From JANPIX01 sp031425195 (GTDB lineage: Bacteria; Pseudomonadota; Alphaproteobacteria; Rhodobacterales; Rhodobacteraceae): DNA of 64,000 nt. Location of the stretch: positions 1-64,000 of the forward strand of contig JANPIX010000019.1 of the NCBI GenBank assembly GCA_031425195.1, read 5' to 3'. The notes under the pieces are model-generated. The model made no database searches. It was not told where the DNA came from and was given only the letters and a program-made list of their open reading frames with translations. Within the stretch, counting starts at the first letter, position 1. Each line of letters opens with the position of its first letter. The position numbers were made by a program, and so were the translations under genes. Shown piece by piece: positions 49,378-58,504 of this stretch.

Positions 49378-50708
49378 GAACGATAGTCCGCATTTATATC
49401 GATGTAGCGGTGTGTCAGATCGCAGGTCCAGACAGTGCGATTGGCGCGGCCAAGCCCCATATCCACATGAATCAACAGATGGTCGCCTTTCATGTAGGCG
49501 GCAGCCGCCTCTTCGCTGTAGGATTTGGCACGCCAGCCTTTTTCAGCCACCAGCACATCACCAAAGCGGATGGTCAGCCTGTCACGATCGGCGACGGCAC
49601 CCGACTTGCCAACTGCCATGACGATGCGGCCCCAGTTCGGATCTTCGCCAGCGATTGCGGTTTTGACGAGCGGCGAGTTTGCAATCGCAAGCGCCAGACG
49701 GCGCGCGTCGCCATCACTTTGCGCGCGGGTCACCCGCACTTCCACGAACTTGGTGGCCCCTTCGCCGTCTTTCACAACCTGATGCGCAAGGTCCATCATC
49801 ACGCTGCGCAGGGCCACCTGAAACGCCTTTGCAACTGCACCACTGACTGGCTTTGCAGGGCTTTTCCCCGTCGCACAAAGCAACAGCGCGTCCGAAGTTG
49901 ACGTATCACTATCCACGGTAATGGCGTTGAACGTCTGATCGATTTCGGCGGACAACATCTTTTGCAGCGTCGCAGGCGAAATCGTTGCGTCGGTGAAAAT
50001 ATAGACAAGCATCGTCGCCATGTCGGGCGCAATCATCCCTGACCCTTTGGCAATCCCGGAAATGTGGATCGGCCCGCCGTCACCTTCGATAGCGGCAGAC
50101 GCGCCCTTTGGAAAAGTATCCGTCGTCATGATGGCTTGCGCGGCAAACGTGATTCCGTCTTCGGAAAGCCCAGCAACAAGATCAGGAATGACCTTCAGGA
50201 TGCGGTCATGCGGCAGCGGTTCGCCGATGACACCGGTGGATGACGAAAACACCCGCGCCGCCGGAATGCCAAGGGCCGTCGCCACGCCGCCTGTTACCGC
50301 GTCGACAGATGCCTCACCCATTTTGCCCGTAAAGGCGTTGGAGTTGCCAGAGTTGACAATGATCGCCGCCCCCGCCCCGCGCGGTACCCGCATCGACAGT
50401 TTCTGCTGGCAATCTCGCACACAGGCCGCCCGCGTGGTGGAACGGGTAAAGACCCCTGCCACTGCCGTGCCACCTGCCAGATGAACCAGCATGACATCCC
50501 GCCGGTTGGCATAGCGCACCCCCGCCTCGACGGCTGCAAAGCGGGCACCGGCGATCACGGGCAGGTCGGGAAAGGAAGCCGGGGCCAAAGGCGAAACCGG
50601 TTTCGCCGCCTTCACTTTGTCGGCCTTTGCGTCCTTCCCCACGCCGCGCATTTTCTGCAGCTGTTTCTTGAGGTCTTTGGCCTCGGCCTTCCAGTCAGTC
50701 TTTGCCAT
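49374..50708 (-). CDS. argJ: bifunctional ornithine acetyltransferase/N-acetylglutamate synthase
   Basis: Recycles the acetyl group in arginine synthesis. The proenzyme cuts itself before a Thr; here GIAKGSGMIAPDMATMLVYI contains that Thr. Other motifs: SGNSNAFTGKMGEASVDAV and the C-terminal EDPNWGRIVMAVGKSG. The 444 residues include a Lys/Ala-rich extension of about 36 residues (AKDLKKQLQKMRGVGKDAKA) before the usual start VSPLAPASFPDLPVI. Whether this extension is translated from the annotated ATG or from an internal start is uncertain; no good internal start is seen. Confidence 0.95.
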   Translation of the reverse strand: MAKTDWKAEAKDLKKQLQKMRGVGKDAKADKVKAAKPVSPLAPASFPDLPVIAGARFAAVEAGVRYANRRDVMLVHLAGGTAVAGVFTRSTTRAACVRDCQQKLSMRVPRGAGAAIIVNSGNSNAFTGKMGEASVDAVTGGVATALGIPAARVFSSSTGVIGEPLPHDRILKVIPDLVAGLSEDGITFAAQAIMTTDTFPKGASAAIEGDGGPIHISGIAKGSGMIAPDMATMLVYIFTDATISPATLQKMLSAEIDQTFNAITVDSDTSTSDALLLCATGKSPAKPVSGAVAKAFQVALRSVMMDLAHQVVKDGEGATKFVEVRVTRAQSDGDARRLALAIANSPLVKTAIAGEDPNWGRIVMAVGKSGAVADRDRLTIRFGDVLVAEKGWRAKSYSEEAAAAYMKGDHLLIHVDMGLGRANRTVWTCDLTHRYIDINADYRS

Positions 50709-50729
50709 CGCAATCCTCGTGGGTCGGCC

Positions 50730-51662
50730 TTATTCGGCCAGAATGGTTGCATCTTTCAGAACCGAAGGATCAAGGGCATCTCCGGGCCGCGTCACAGTGG
50801 CGGCGGCGGTCAGCGCATCGATATGTTCCTGCAGCGCCTTTGTTTCCAACTCGTCCGCCAGTTCTTCGCGCAGATCGTCCAAGGACGGCGCGGCAGCAAC
50901 GCGGGTTTCATCCAGTTTCACCAGATGCCAGCCGAATTGCGTCTCGATGGGGCCCGCGACATCGCCAGCCTTCATCCCGACAACCGCATCCTCAAACGGT
51001 TTGACCATCATGCCCAGACCAAACCAGCCAAGATCACCGCCATTCGCAGCCGAACCGTCTGACGAATTGGCCTTGGCCAATTCTGCAAAATCGGCACCGC
51101 CATCAATCTGTCCCTTCAGCTCAGTGGCCTTTTCCTGACTGTCCACAAGGATATGGGACGCGCGGTATTCCGTGCCGGGAACCAGATCCTTGATCCGCAG
51201 GTCATAGGCCGCTTGAATAGTCGCATCGTTGACCGCCGTATCGACCACATGCTGCAATTCAACAGCGGAAACATAGCCGCGACGCTGATTGTCGAGCGTC
51301 AGCGTGTCGCGTTTGGTCAGTTTGTCGGCGGCGGCCTGTTCCAATGCGGTTTGCTGCACCAGTTGGTCAAGGATGCCCTTGTACAGCACCGCGTCTTCCA
51401 GGGTTTTGTATTGGTCCGGCAGCGTATCGCGCAGCGCCACCATGTGGCCAAGCGTGATGTCAGTACCGTTTACGGTTGCAACCACCGTGTCCGCAGTGAC
51501 GCCAAGCGACGCCGCAGTCACCGCGGGCGCTGTGGGTTCCACCTCGACGGCTGGGTCGACTGCGGGCGTTTCGGTCGTGGCGTCTTGGGCAAAAGCCGCA
51601 AAGGACAGGCCCAAAGACAGGGCCAGAACCGAACAACCGGCCAAGTTTACCGATTTCATCAT
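50730..51662 (-). CDS. exported parvulin-type peptidyl-prolyl isomerase
   Basis: A 310-residue periplasmic folding factor. Signal peptide (LAGCSVLALSLGLSFAAFAQ; the Cys is in the hydrophobic core, not a lipobox at the cleavage site), an Ala/Pro/Val-rich linker, an N-terminal SurA/PrsA-like helical region and a parvulin domain (about 165-260): YRASHILVDSQEKATELK, NGGDLGWFGLGMMVKPFEDA and GPIETQFGWHLVKLDET. AGGAG lies 8 bases before the first ATG. It neighbours secA divergently across 205 bases, consistent with a role after export. Confidence 0.92.
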   Translation of the reverse strand: MMKSVNLAGCSVLALSLGLSFAAFAQDATTETPAVDPAVEVEPTAPAVTAASLGVTADTVVATVNGTDITLGHMVALRDTLPDQYKTLEDAVLYKGILDQLVQQTALEQAAADKLTKRDTLTLDNQRRGYVSAVELQHVVDTAVNDATIQAAYDLRIKDLVPGTEYRASHILVDSQEKATELKGQIDGGADFAELAKANSSDGSAANGGDLGWFGLGMMVKPFEDAVVGMKAGDVAGPIETQFGWHLVKLDETRVAAAPSLDDLREELADELETKALQEHIDALTAAATVTRPGDALDPSVLKDATILAE

Positions 51663-51867
51663 ATCACCTTCTCCTGATCGGGCGGCGCTGGGGCCGGGGC
51701 ACGTTGACTATCGGCCAAGCTTTCCTTAAATCGCGAGGGTCGCGTAGGGCAGGGTTTGCGCCGTTCTTGGTTCTTCTAGGGAAGCAAGTTCTGGCGGGCA
51801 AGCCCAAGCCGTACAAGATCATGTCAGGCAGGGCTTGGGATGGTGAAAACGACCGCGCGAGGAAAAT

Positions 51868-54612
51868 ATGCTGGGTCTTGGAACGCTTGCAAAAAAGGTC
51901 TTCGGATCTCCGAATGACCGCAAGGTAAAATCTGTCCGACCCTTGGTCGATGCGATCAACAAGTTCGAGCCTGAATTTCAGGCACTGTCGGATGATGCGA
52001 TCAAAGCCAAGACGGCAGAACTGCAAGAACGTGCCCGGAACGGCACCTCGCTTGACGATCTTCTGCCCGAGGCATTCGCCAACTGCCGCGAGGCGGCCCG
52101 CCGCGCACTTGGCCTGCGCGCCTTTGACGTGCAGCTGATGGGCGGTATCTTTCTGCATCAGGGCAACATCAGCGAAATGAAGACCGGTGAAGGCAAGACT
52201 TTGGTTGCGACCTTGCCCGTCTATCTGAACGCCTTGGCCGGCAAGGGCGTGCATGTTGTGACGGTGAACGACTACCTCGCAAAGCGTGACGCGGAGTGGA
52301 TGAGCAAGGTTTACGGTGCCTTGGGCCTGACGACTGGGGTCGTCTATCCGTTTCAGACGGATGTCGAAAAGCGCGCTGCCTATCGCTGCGACATCACCTA
52401 TGCCACCAACAACGAACTTGGCTTTGACTATCTGCGCGACAACATGAAATCCCGCATCGAAGACATGATGCAACGCGGGCATTTCTTTGCCGTGGTCGAC
52501 GAAGTTGACAGTATCCTGATCGACGAGGCGCGCACGCCGCTGATCATTTCGGGGCCATCCGATGATCGGTCAGACCTGTATCAGAAGATCGATCTGATCA
52601 TGGCCGACGTCCTGCCCGAACACTTCAAGCTCGATGAAAAGGCCCGGTCGGCGGTTTATACGGATGAAGGCAACGAATTCATCGAACAGCGTCTTGCCAG
52701 CAACGGCCTGCTGCCCGACGGTCAGTCGCTGTATGACCCTGAAAGCACTACATTGGTTCACCACGTCACGCAGGCGCTTCGTGCCCACAAGCTGTTCTAC
52801 AAGGACCAGAATTATATCGTCCGCGATGACGAGGTCGTTCTGATCGACGAATTCACCGGCCGGATGATGAAAGGCCGCCGCCTGTCAGAAGGTCTGCATC
52901 AGGCGATCGAGGCCAAGGAAGGCGTCACGATTCAACCTGAAAACGTGACATTGGCATCGGTGACGTTCCAGAACTATTTCCGCCTGTACGAAAAACTGGC
53001 CGGCATGACAGGGACCGCCCTGACCGAAGCGGAAGAATTCGCCACCATTTACGGGCTGGGCGTTGTGGAGGTTCCAACCAACCGCCCGATCCAGCGCAAG
53101 GATGACCACGATCAGGTCTATCGCACTGCTCGCGAAAAATACGCAGGCGTTGTCGCCTCGATCAAAGAGGCGCATGCGATTGGCCAGCCACTTTTGGTGG
53201 GCACTACCTCGATTGAAAAGTCCGAAGCCCTGTCGGAAATGCTCAAGGCCGAAGGCATTGCCCACAACGTTCTGAACGCGCGCCAGCACGAACAAGAAGC
53301 GCAGATTGTGGCGGACGCCGGCAAGTTCGGTGCGGTCACCATTGCCACGAACATGGCAGGTCGCGGCACTGACATTCAGTTGGGTGGCAACGTCGAAATG
53401 ATCGTGATGCAGGCCATCGCGAAAGACCCGCATCTGAACCCCGACGAATTGCGGAGCCGGATCGAAGCGGAACATGCCGAAGAAAAAGCCAAGGTGCTGG
53501 CCGCTGGCGGCCTGTTCGTTCTGGCAACCGAACGCCACGAAAGCCGCCGCATCGACAACCAGTTGCGCGGCCGTTCAGGCCGTCAGGGCGACCCCGGCCG
53601 TTCGTCATTCTTCCTGTCGCTTGAAGATGATCTGATGCGGATCTTTGGCTCGGAACGGCTCGATTCCGTTCTTTCGAAACTTGGGATGAAGGAAGGCGAG
53701 GCTATCGTCCATCCCTGGGTCAACAAATCACTGGAAAAAGCACAGGCCAAGGTCGAAGGGCGGAACTTCGACATCCGCAAGCAACTGCTCAAATTCGACG
53801 ATGTGATGAACGATCAGCGCAAGGCCATCTTTGGTCAGCGGCTGGAAATCATGCAGTCGACCGAGGTGGAAGAGATTGCGCAGGACATGCGGTATCAGGT
53901 GATCGACGATCTGGTCGATACCTTTCTGCCGCCAAAAAGCTATCCCGATCAGTGGAACGCCACGGGCCTTTACGCAGCGGTTCTTGAAAAGATGGGCCTC
54001 GATGTTCCGATCATCGCCTGGGCCAAGGAAGAGGGCGTTGATCAGGACGTGATCCGCGGCCGTCTGGAAGAAGCGTCGGATGCTTTCATGGCGGAAAAAG
54101 CGGCAGTGTTCGGGCCGGAAACCATGCGCAATGTGGAAAAGCAACTTCTGCTACAGACCATCGATGCCAAGTGGCGCGAACATCTTATGCGGCTGGAGCA
54201 TTTGCGGTCTGTCGTCGGTTTCCGAGGCTATGCCCAGCGTGACCCGCTGAATGAATACAAGACAGAAGGCTTCACCCTGTTTGAAACCATGCTCAACTCA
54301 CTGCGTCAGGACGTGACGCAGAAATTGTCGCAGGTGCGCCCGATTTCCGAAGCGGAGCAAAAGGCGATGTTGGATCAGATTGTGGCCCAACGCGCGGCAC
54401 CCCGCGTGGCTGTTGCCACCCCGGCAGCAGAACCGGCCCCGACATTGGCCATGGCCGGGGCGATGGTATCGCCAGATGCAGCAGACCTCACAACCGCTGC
54501 CGCAGGTTTTGACGAATCACGCCCTGAAACCTGGGGTAACCCGTCGCGCAATGATCCGTGCCCATGTGGTTCGGGCGAAAAGTTCAAACATTGCCACGGA
54601 AAGTTTGTCTAA
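51868..54612 (+). CDS. secA: preprotein translocase ATPase SecA
   Basis: Motor of the Sec export pathway, 914 residues. Nucleotide-binding domain 1 has EMKTGEGKTLVATLPVYLNA (Walker A) and VVDEVDSILIDEARTPLIIS; domain 2 shows TIATNMAGRGTDIQLGGNVE and RRIDNQLRGRSGRQGDPGRS. The C-terminal zinc tail is NDPCPCGSGEKFKHCHGKFV, preceded by an Ala/Pro-rich linker. Diverges from the parvulin gene. Confidence 0.98.
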   Translation: MLGLGTLAKKVFGSPNDRKVKSVRPLVDAINKFEPEFQALSDDAIKAKTAELQERARNGTSLDDLLPEAFANCREAARRALGLRAFDVQLMGGIFLHQGNISEMKTGEGKTLVATLPVYLNALAGKGVHVVTVNDYLAKRDAEWMSKVYGALGLTTGVVYPFQTDVEKRAAYRCDITYATNNELGFDYLRDNMKSRIEDMMQRGHFFAVVDEVDSILIDEARTPLIISGPSDDRSDLYQKIDLIMADVLPEHFKLDEKARSAVYTDEGNEFIEQRLASNGLLPDGQSLYDPESTTLVHHVTQALRAHKLFYKDQNYIVRDDEVVLIDEFTGRMMKGRRLSEGLHQAIEAKEGVTIQPENVTLASVTFQNYFRLYEKLAGMTGTALTEAEEFATIYGLGVVEVPTNRPIQRKDDHDQVYRTAREKYAGVVASIKEAHAIGQPLLVGTTSIEKSEALSEMLKAEGIAHNVLNARQHEQEAQIVADAGKFGAVTIATNMAGRGTDIQLGGNVEMIVMQAIAKDPHLNPDELRSRIEAEHAEEKAKVLAAGGLFVLATERHESRRIDNQLRGRSGRQGDPGRSSFFLSLEDDLMRIFGSERLDSVLSKLGMKEGEAIVHPWVNKSLEKAQAKVEGRNFDIRKQLLKFDDVMNDQRKAIFGQRLEIMQSTEVEEIAQDMRYQVIDDLVDTFLPPKSYPDQWNATGLYAAVLEKMGLDVPIIAWAKEEGVDQDVIRGRLEEASDAFMAEKAAVFGPETMRNVEKQLLLQTIDAKWREHLMRLEHLRSVVGFRGYAQRDPLNEYKTEGFTLFETMLNSLRQDVTQKLSQVRPISEAEQKAMLDQIVAQRAAPRVAVATPAAEPAPTLAMAGAMVSPDAADLTTAAAGFDESRPETWGNPSRNDPCPCGSGEKFKHCHGKFV

Positions 54613-54682
54613 CCGCTGCACATTTGCGGCAAAGCTGTGGCCGACCCATTATGATTGTGTCGTAATTTAGGCAATTGCGGCA

Positions 54683-54711
54683 TTGACGTTGGGGTAGCGG
54701 AGTATTCATAC
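54683..54711 (+). promoter_or_regulatory. candidate promoter for the small exported peptide
   Basis: TTGACG (54683-54688) and TCATAC (54706-54711) are separated by 17 bases. Transcription would start near 54718, about 65 bases before the start codon of the small gene. CGTCAA overlaps the downstream end and mirrors the -35, giving a TTGACG/CGTCAA dyad. Prediction is by eye only. Confidence 0.35.
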
Positions 54712-54781
54712 CGTCAATCTGTCACGCAGTTGCCCGTTTTGGTTTGTAATGGATGATGGGGACTGCAAGGTTGGGGGTAAC

Positions 54782-54913
54782 ATGGCACGTCGTATCAGTT
54801 TGATCATGATCATTGTCGCAGTCAGTCTTGGTTCAGGGCATCTGGTCCAGTCACGCGCGGCACAGGAAAAGGCGATGCATTCGGCCAATCTCGCCGAACA
54901 GGGGAATGGCTGA
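54782..54913 (+). CDS. small exported or membrane peptide, 43 residues
   Basis: A short frame with a good start context (GGGGG 5 bases before the ATG) encoding a basic N-terminus (ARRIS), a hydrophobic stretch (LIMIIVAVSLGSG) and a short polar tail (AQEKAMHSANLAEQGNG). It looks like a signal peptide or single-pass anchor with a tiny mature part. It lies 169 bases after secA and 142 bases before the PstS-OmpA hybrid gene. No family is recognised; coding status rests on the start context and the signal-like composition. Confidence 0.5.
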   Translation: MARRISLIMIIVAVSLGSGHLVQSRAAQEKAMHSANLAEQGNG

Positions 54914-55055
54914 CCGTTCTGCCAATCGCGGGGGCCCGACCGGTGCACCTTTGGCGCATCCGTTGATTCATCCCTGACCCTGCGTAAAACATGGCTGGAA
55001 CGACGCAAGGTGATCTGGCATCGTCCCCGCTGTGCGACGGCCGAATGGATCCCTT

Positions 55056-56579
55056 ATGATATCGAAATCCCTGTGGCTTGCGTTGCCGTTCTTGATTGTT
55101 TGCGCCAGCACCGCCGCATCACAGGACGTTACCCTTACCGCCCGCGATGGCAGCCTTTCCGTTGACGGCACGCTGCAGGGTTATGACGGCGAATTTTACC
55201 GGATTTCATCAGCCTATGGCCGTTTGACCGTCGATGCCCAGGGCGTCATCTGTGATGGCCCGGGTTGCCCTGATCTCACAGCACCTTTCGCGACAATCCG
55301 CATCACCGGGGCCGACGGGCCATCGCAATCGTTGTTGTTGCCATTATGGTCGGCCTTCGCCACGCAAAAGGGACTGCGCATGACCCCGGAACCCTCTGAT
55401 CCAGATGGTTTTTCCCTTTTGCTTCTTGATCCCGTCGCGGCCAAACCCGTTGCCCGAATCATCTTTGTGCCATCCGCACCCGACGCTGCCCGCCTTGAAC
55501 TGGCCGAAGGGGGCGCAGACCTTGTATTGACGTTCCGCCCTGACGAAGGGTCGGCAGAACGTGTTGTCGCACTGGACGCCCTTGTGCCCATTGTCGCGCG
55601 CGACAACACGGTGCCAGTCATCACCACGGCCGATCTTGCGCGGGCGCTGTCGGGCAAAGTTGAAAACTGGGCAGAACTGGGCGGGCCGGACATGCCTGTT
55701 GCCCTGCATGCACTTGCCCCTGACACCAGCCTTGCCGAGGCGCTGGAGGCGCGGTTGGGAAACCCGGTTGCGGCGACGATCCTTCACGCCTCTGCCAAAG
55801 ATCTTGCCGCTGCCGTGGCGCGCGACCCATATGCCATTGCGATCACGGCGCGTTCGGACATCGGACCCGCGCGTGCACTGCCACTTTCCGACAGTTGTGG
55901 ATTCCCGTTGCAGCCCTCATCGCTTGCGATCAAGGCTGAGGATTACCCCCTTGTGCTGCCCGTCTTTCTTCAGACGCCCCGCCGTCGCCTGCCGCTTATT
56001 GCCCGCGAATTTCTGGAATTTCTGGCCGAACCTGCCGCGCAAGACGCCACATCAGACAGCGGATTCGTAAACCGGACACCCGAACGGTGGCCGCTGACCG
56101 CTGACGGGGTGCGCCTGATCAACGCAATCCGGGGGGCGGGCGAAGACACGGTCTTGGCAGATCTTCAAAGACTAGCCGAAACCATGGCCGCAACAGACCG
56201 GCTGTCGCTGACATTCCGCTTTGAAGATGGCTCTGCCACGCTCGACAGTCAAAGCCAAAACAACCTGTCCGATCTGGCCCGGCTGATGTCAGTGGGGAGT
56301 TTCCGGGGGCAGGACATGATTCTTGCCGGTTTCAGCGATGGTTCTGGTCCTGCCAGCGACAATCTGGGCCTGTCCCGCCAGCGCGCCGAAAGTGTGCTCG
56401 CCGCGCTTGCGCTCGCCGCGCCCGATCTGCCCCCCGGACAGGCGTTGCCCCGTGTGGAGGCGTTTGGTGAGGCGCTGCCAATGGCGTGTGACACTACAAG
56501 TGGTGGCCGCAAACTGAACCGGCGCGTCGAATTGTGGCTGCGGCCTGCCCCCGGCATTACAGCAAACGCTGCGCCCTGA
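55056..56579 (+). CDS. PstS-like substrate-binding/OmpA hybrid envelope protein
   Basis: A 507-residue exported protein. Signal peptide (LWLALPFLIVCASTAASQ), a short N-terminal module (SLSVDGTLQGYDGEFYRISS, GVICDGPGCPD), a phosphate-binding-protein-like domain (about 75-330; ADLARALSGKVENWAELGG) and a C-terminal OmpA domain (about 385-500; LTFRFEDGSATLDSQSQNN, AGFSDGSGPASDNLGLSRQR, LNRRVELWL). This fusion is typical of Rhodobacterales. Being peptidoglycan-bound, it is unlikely to deliver ligand to an ABC permease in the ordinary way. Its end overlaps the convergent radC by 23 bases. Confidence 0.87.
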   Translation: MISKSLWLALPFLIVCASTAASQDVTLTARDGSLSVDGTLQGYDGEFYRISSAYGRLTVDAQGVICDGPGCPDLTAPFATIRITGADGPSQSLLLPLWSAFATQKGLRMTPEPSDPDGFSLLLLDPVAAKPVARIIFVPSAPDAARLELAEGGADLVLTFRPDEGSAERVVALDALVPIVARDNTVPVITTADLARALSGKVENWAELGGPDMPVALHALAPDTSLAEALEARLGNPVAATILHASAKDLAAAVARDPYAIAITARSDIGPARALPLSDSCGFPLQPSSLAIKAEDYPLVLPVFLQTPRRRLPLIAREFLEFLAEPAAQDATSDSGFVNRTPERWPLTADGVRLINAIRGAGEDTVLADLQRLAETMAATDRLSLTFRFEDGSATLDSQSQNNLSDLARLMSVGSFRGQDMILAGFSDGSGPASDNLGLSRQRAESVLAALALAAPDLPPGQALPRVEAFGEALPMACDTTSGGRKLNRRVELWLRPAPGITANAAP

Positions 56580-57324
56580 AGCTCAGCTCTTTCTCGCGGC
56601 CAATGATCAGATGGTCGTGAAGGGTGATGCCAAGCGTCGCCGCCGCATCCTGAATCTGACGAGTCATATTGATATCTGCCTCAGATGGAGTCGGATCGCC
56701 GGACGGATGGTTGTGAACAAGGATAAGCGCGCTCGCGTTCAGTTCCAGTGCCCGTTTCACGACTTCACGGGGGTAGACGGGCACATGATCAACCGTCCCC
56801 CGCGCCTGTTCTTCATCTGCGATCAACACGTTCTTGCGGTCCAGAAACAGGATGCGAAACTGTTCGGTTTCCCGGTGCGCCATGGCGGTGTGGCAGTAAT
56901 CCAAAAGGGCATCCCAGCTCGTCAGAACTGCACGTTGCATGACACGGGCACGCGCCATGCGGTGTGCCGCAGCCTCCACGATCTTCAATTCCTGAACTAC
57001 GGCATCGCCCACGCCCTGCACTTCGATCAGGCGGGCAGGCGAAGCCGTCACCACGCGATTGAAGTCGCCGAAACGATCAAGGAGCGCGCGCGCAAGCGGT
57101 TTGACATCCTGCCGGGGGATGGCACGAAACAGCACAAGTTCCAGAAGTTCATAGTCGGGCAGGGCCGCAGCACCGCCCTCCGTGAACCGCGCACGAAGCC
57201 GTTTGCGGTGATCGGCGATGTAAGACGGAAGACGGTCACGCGGAACCGGGGTTCCATCAGCCTCGTCCCCATCGGTCGGGAACAGGGGCAAGGGCAATTC
57301 CTGAAAGGCGCGCGGCTGGGTCAT
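56557..57324 (-). CDS. radC: RadC-family JAMM/MPN+ protein
   Basis: A 255-residue protein with an N-terminal helix-hairpin-helix region (LIEVQGVGDAVVQELKIVEA) and a C-terminal JAB1/MPN domain whose metal motif is LVHNHPSGDPTPSEADINMT (HxH-x7-D). The name RadC is historical; a DNA-repair role is doubtful and the true substrate is unknown. It lies between the PstS-OmpA gene (convergent) and nagA (34 bases upstream on the same strand). Confidence 0.93.
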   Translation of the reverse strand: MTQPRAFQELPLPLFPTDGDEADGTPVPRDRLPSYIADHRKRLRARFTEGGAAALPDYELLELVLFRAIPRQDVKPLARALLDRFGDFNRVVTASPARLIEVQGVGDAVVQELKIVEAAAHRMARARVMQRAVLTSWDALLDYCHTAMAHRETEQFRILFLDRKNVLIADEEQARGTVDHVPVYPREVVKRALELNASALILVHNHPSGDPTPSEADINMTRQIQDAAATLGITLHDHLIIGREKELSFRAQRLL

Positions 57325-57358
57325 TCAGCGATCATCGCCCGGCATCGTGAACAAATGC

Positions 57359-58504
57359 TTAACGGCGGGTCGTCCCAAGCGGTTCACCGCCCCGCCATAC
57401 ATGGCGCAAGGCCCAGTCGTGATCAAAATGAACCAGATCGCCACTTGCGCCGGGCACCAGTCGCCCCGACGCCGCACCAATCAGCCCCGCCGGGATGCGG
57501 GTGGCCATGGCAAGTGCACGTTCGGGGGGCAGACCCAGGCCGGCGATAGCGTAACGAACTGCCTGCGGTAGAGACAGGTCTGCCCCCGCCAAGGTTCCGT
57601 CCGGCAAGGTCAGACGACCGCCGGTTCGGATGATGCGACGGCCACCCAAAGTGAACTCGGTCATGTCTGTCCCGGCAATCGCCATCGCGTCTGACACCAG
57701 AAACAGCCCATCGGCACGAGCGGCAAGGGCAAGGCGCAGGGTGGCCGGGTGAACATGAATACCGTCGACGATCAGCCCGGCATGGATCGTGCCCGCCAGA
57801 ACCGTGCCGACCAGCCCGGGTTCGCGATTGCCAAGCTGGCTCATCGCGTTGAACAGATGCGTCGCACAGCGCGCCCCTGCGTCGATGGCCGCCGCAGCCT
57901 CATCGTGCGTGCATTCTGCGTGACCAAGGCTGACCACGACACCTGCCTCGGCCATGACCCTGATCTGCGCCGGGGTCACTGACGCGGGTGCCACTGTCAC
58001 CATCAATGCGGGCAATTGCGCCGCTGCGTCGCAGATCTGTGCCAGATCGTCGTCCTGCATCGGACGTAACAGCGCCGGGTCGTGCGCTCCACTGCGGCGG
58101 GGGTCAAGGTGCGGCCCTTCCAGATGCAGACCCAGAAACCCCGGCACATCCCCGCGGGCGGCTGCAATCCCGGCGGCAATTACTCGGGCCGTGACAGCAG
58201 GGTGATCCGTGATGAGGGTCGGCAAGATGCCCGTAGAGCCAAGCACAGCATGCGCCGCGCAAATCCGCTCCAACGCCCCGGCGTCAGTCGTCGGACCGAC
58301 GCTCAGCCCCCCGCCGCCATTTACCTGCAGATCGACCAGCCCCGGCGCAAGTGTACCACCGGAAAGATCATGCCGATTGCCCTCCGGAAGGTCATCCTTT
58401 TCGACAATCGCCTCCACGCGCCCATTTTCCAGAACAAGTGCATGGTTGTGGAACATCGTCGTTCCATCAAAGATCGCGGCACCTGTCAGGATCTGGCGCG
58501 TCAT
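57359..58504 (-). CDS. nagA: N-acetylglucosamine-6-phosphate deacetylase
   Basis: Converts GlcNAc-6-P to GlcN-6-P. The 381-residue amidohydrolase shows LAPGLVDLQVNGGGG, LGLHLEGPHLDPRRSGAHDP (metal Glu), VSLGHAECTHDEA and CATHLFNAMSQLGNREPGLV (metal His pair), IVDGIHVHPATL and FLVSDAMAIAG (catalytic Asp). ATG 58504 overlaps the SIS gene stop (ATGA). A longer in-frame reading into the SIS gene is an accident of overlap. Last gene of the nagK-gntR-sis-nagA operon. Confidence 0.95.
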   Translation of the reverse strand: MTRQILTGAAIFDGTTMFHNHALVLENGRVEAIVEKDDLPEGNRHDLSGGTLAPGLVDLQVNGGGGLSVGPTTDAGALERICAAHAVLGSTGILPTLITDHPAVTARVIAAGIAAARGDVPGFLGLHLEGPHLDPRRSGAHDPALLRPMQDDDLAQICDAAAQLPALMVTVAPASVTPAQIRVMAEAGVVVSLGHAECTHDEAAAAIDAGARCATHLFNAMSQLGNREPGLVGTVLAGTIHAGLIVDGIHVHPATLRLALAARADGLFLVSDAMAIAGTDMTEFTLGGRRIIRTGGRLTLPDGTLAGADLSLPQAVRYAIAGLGLPPERALAMATRIPAGLIGAASGRLVPGASGDLVHFDHDWALRHVWRGGEPLGTTRR

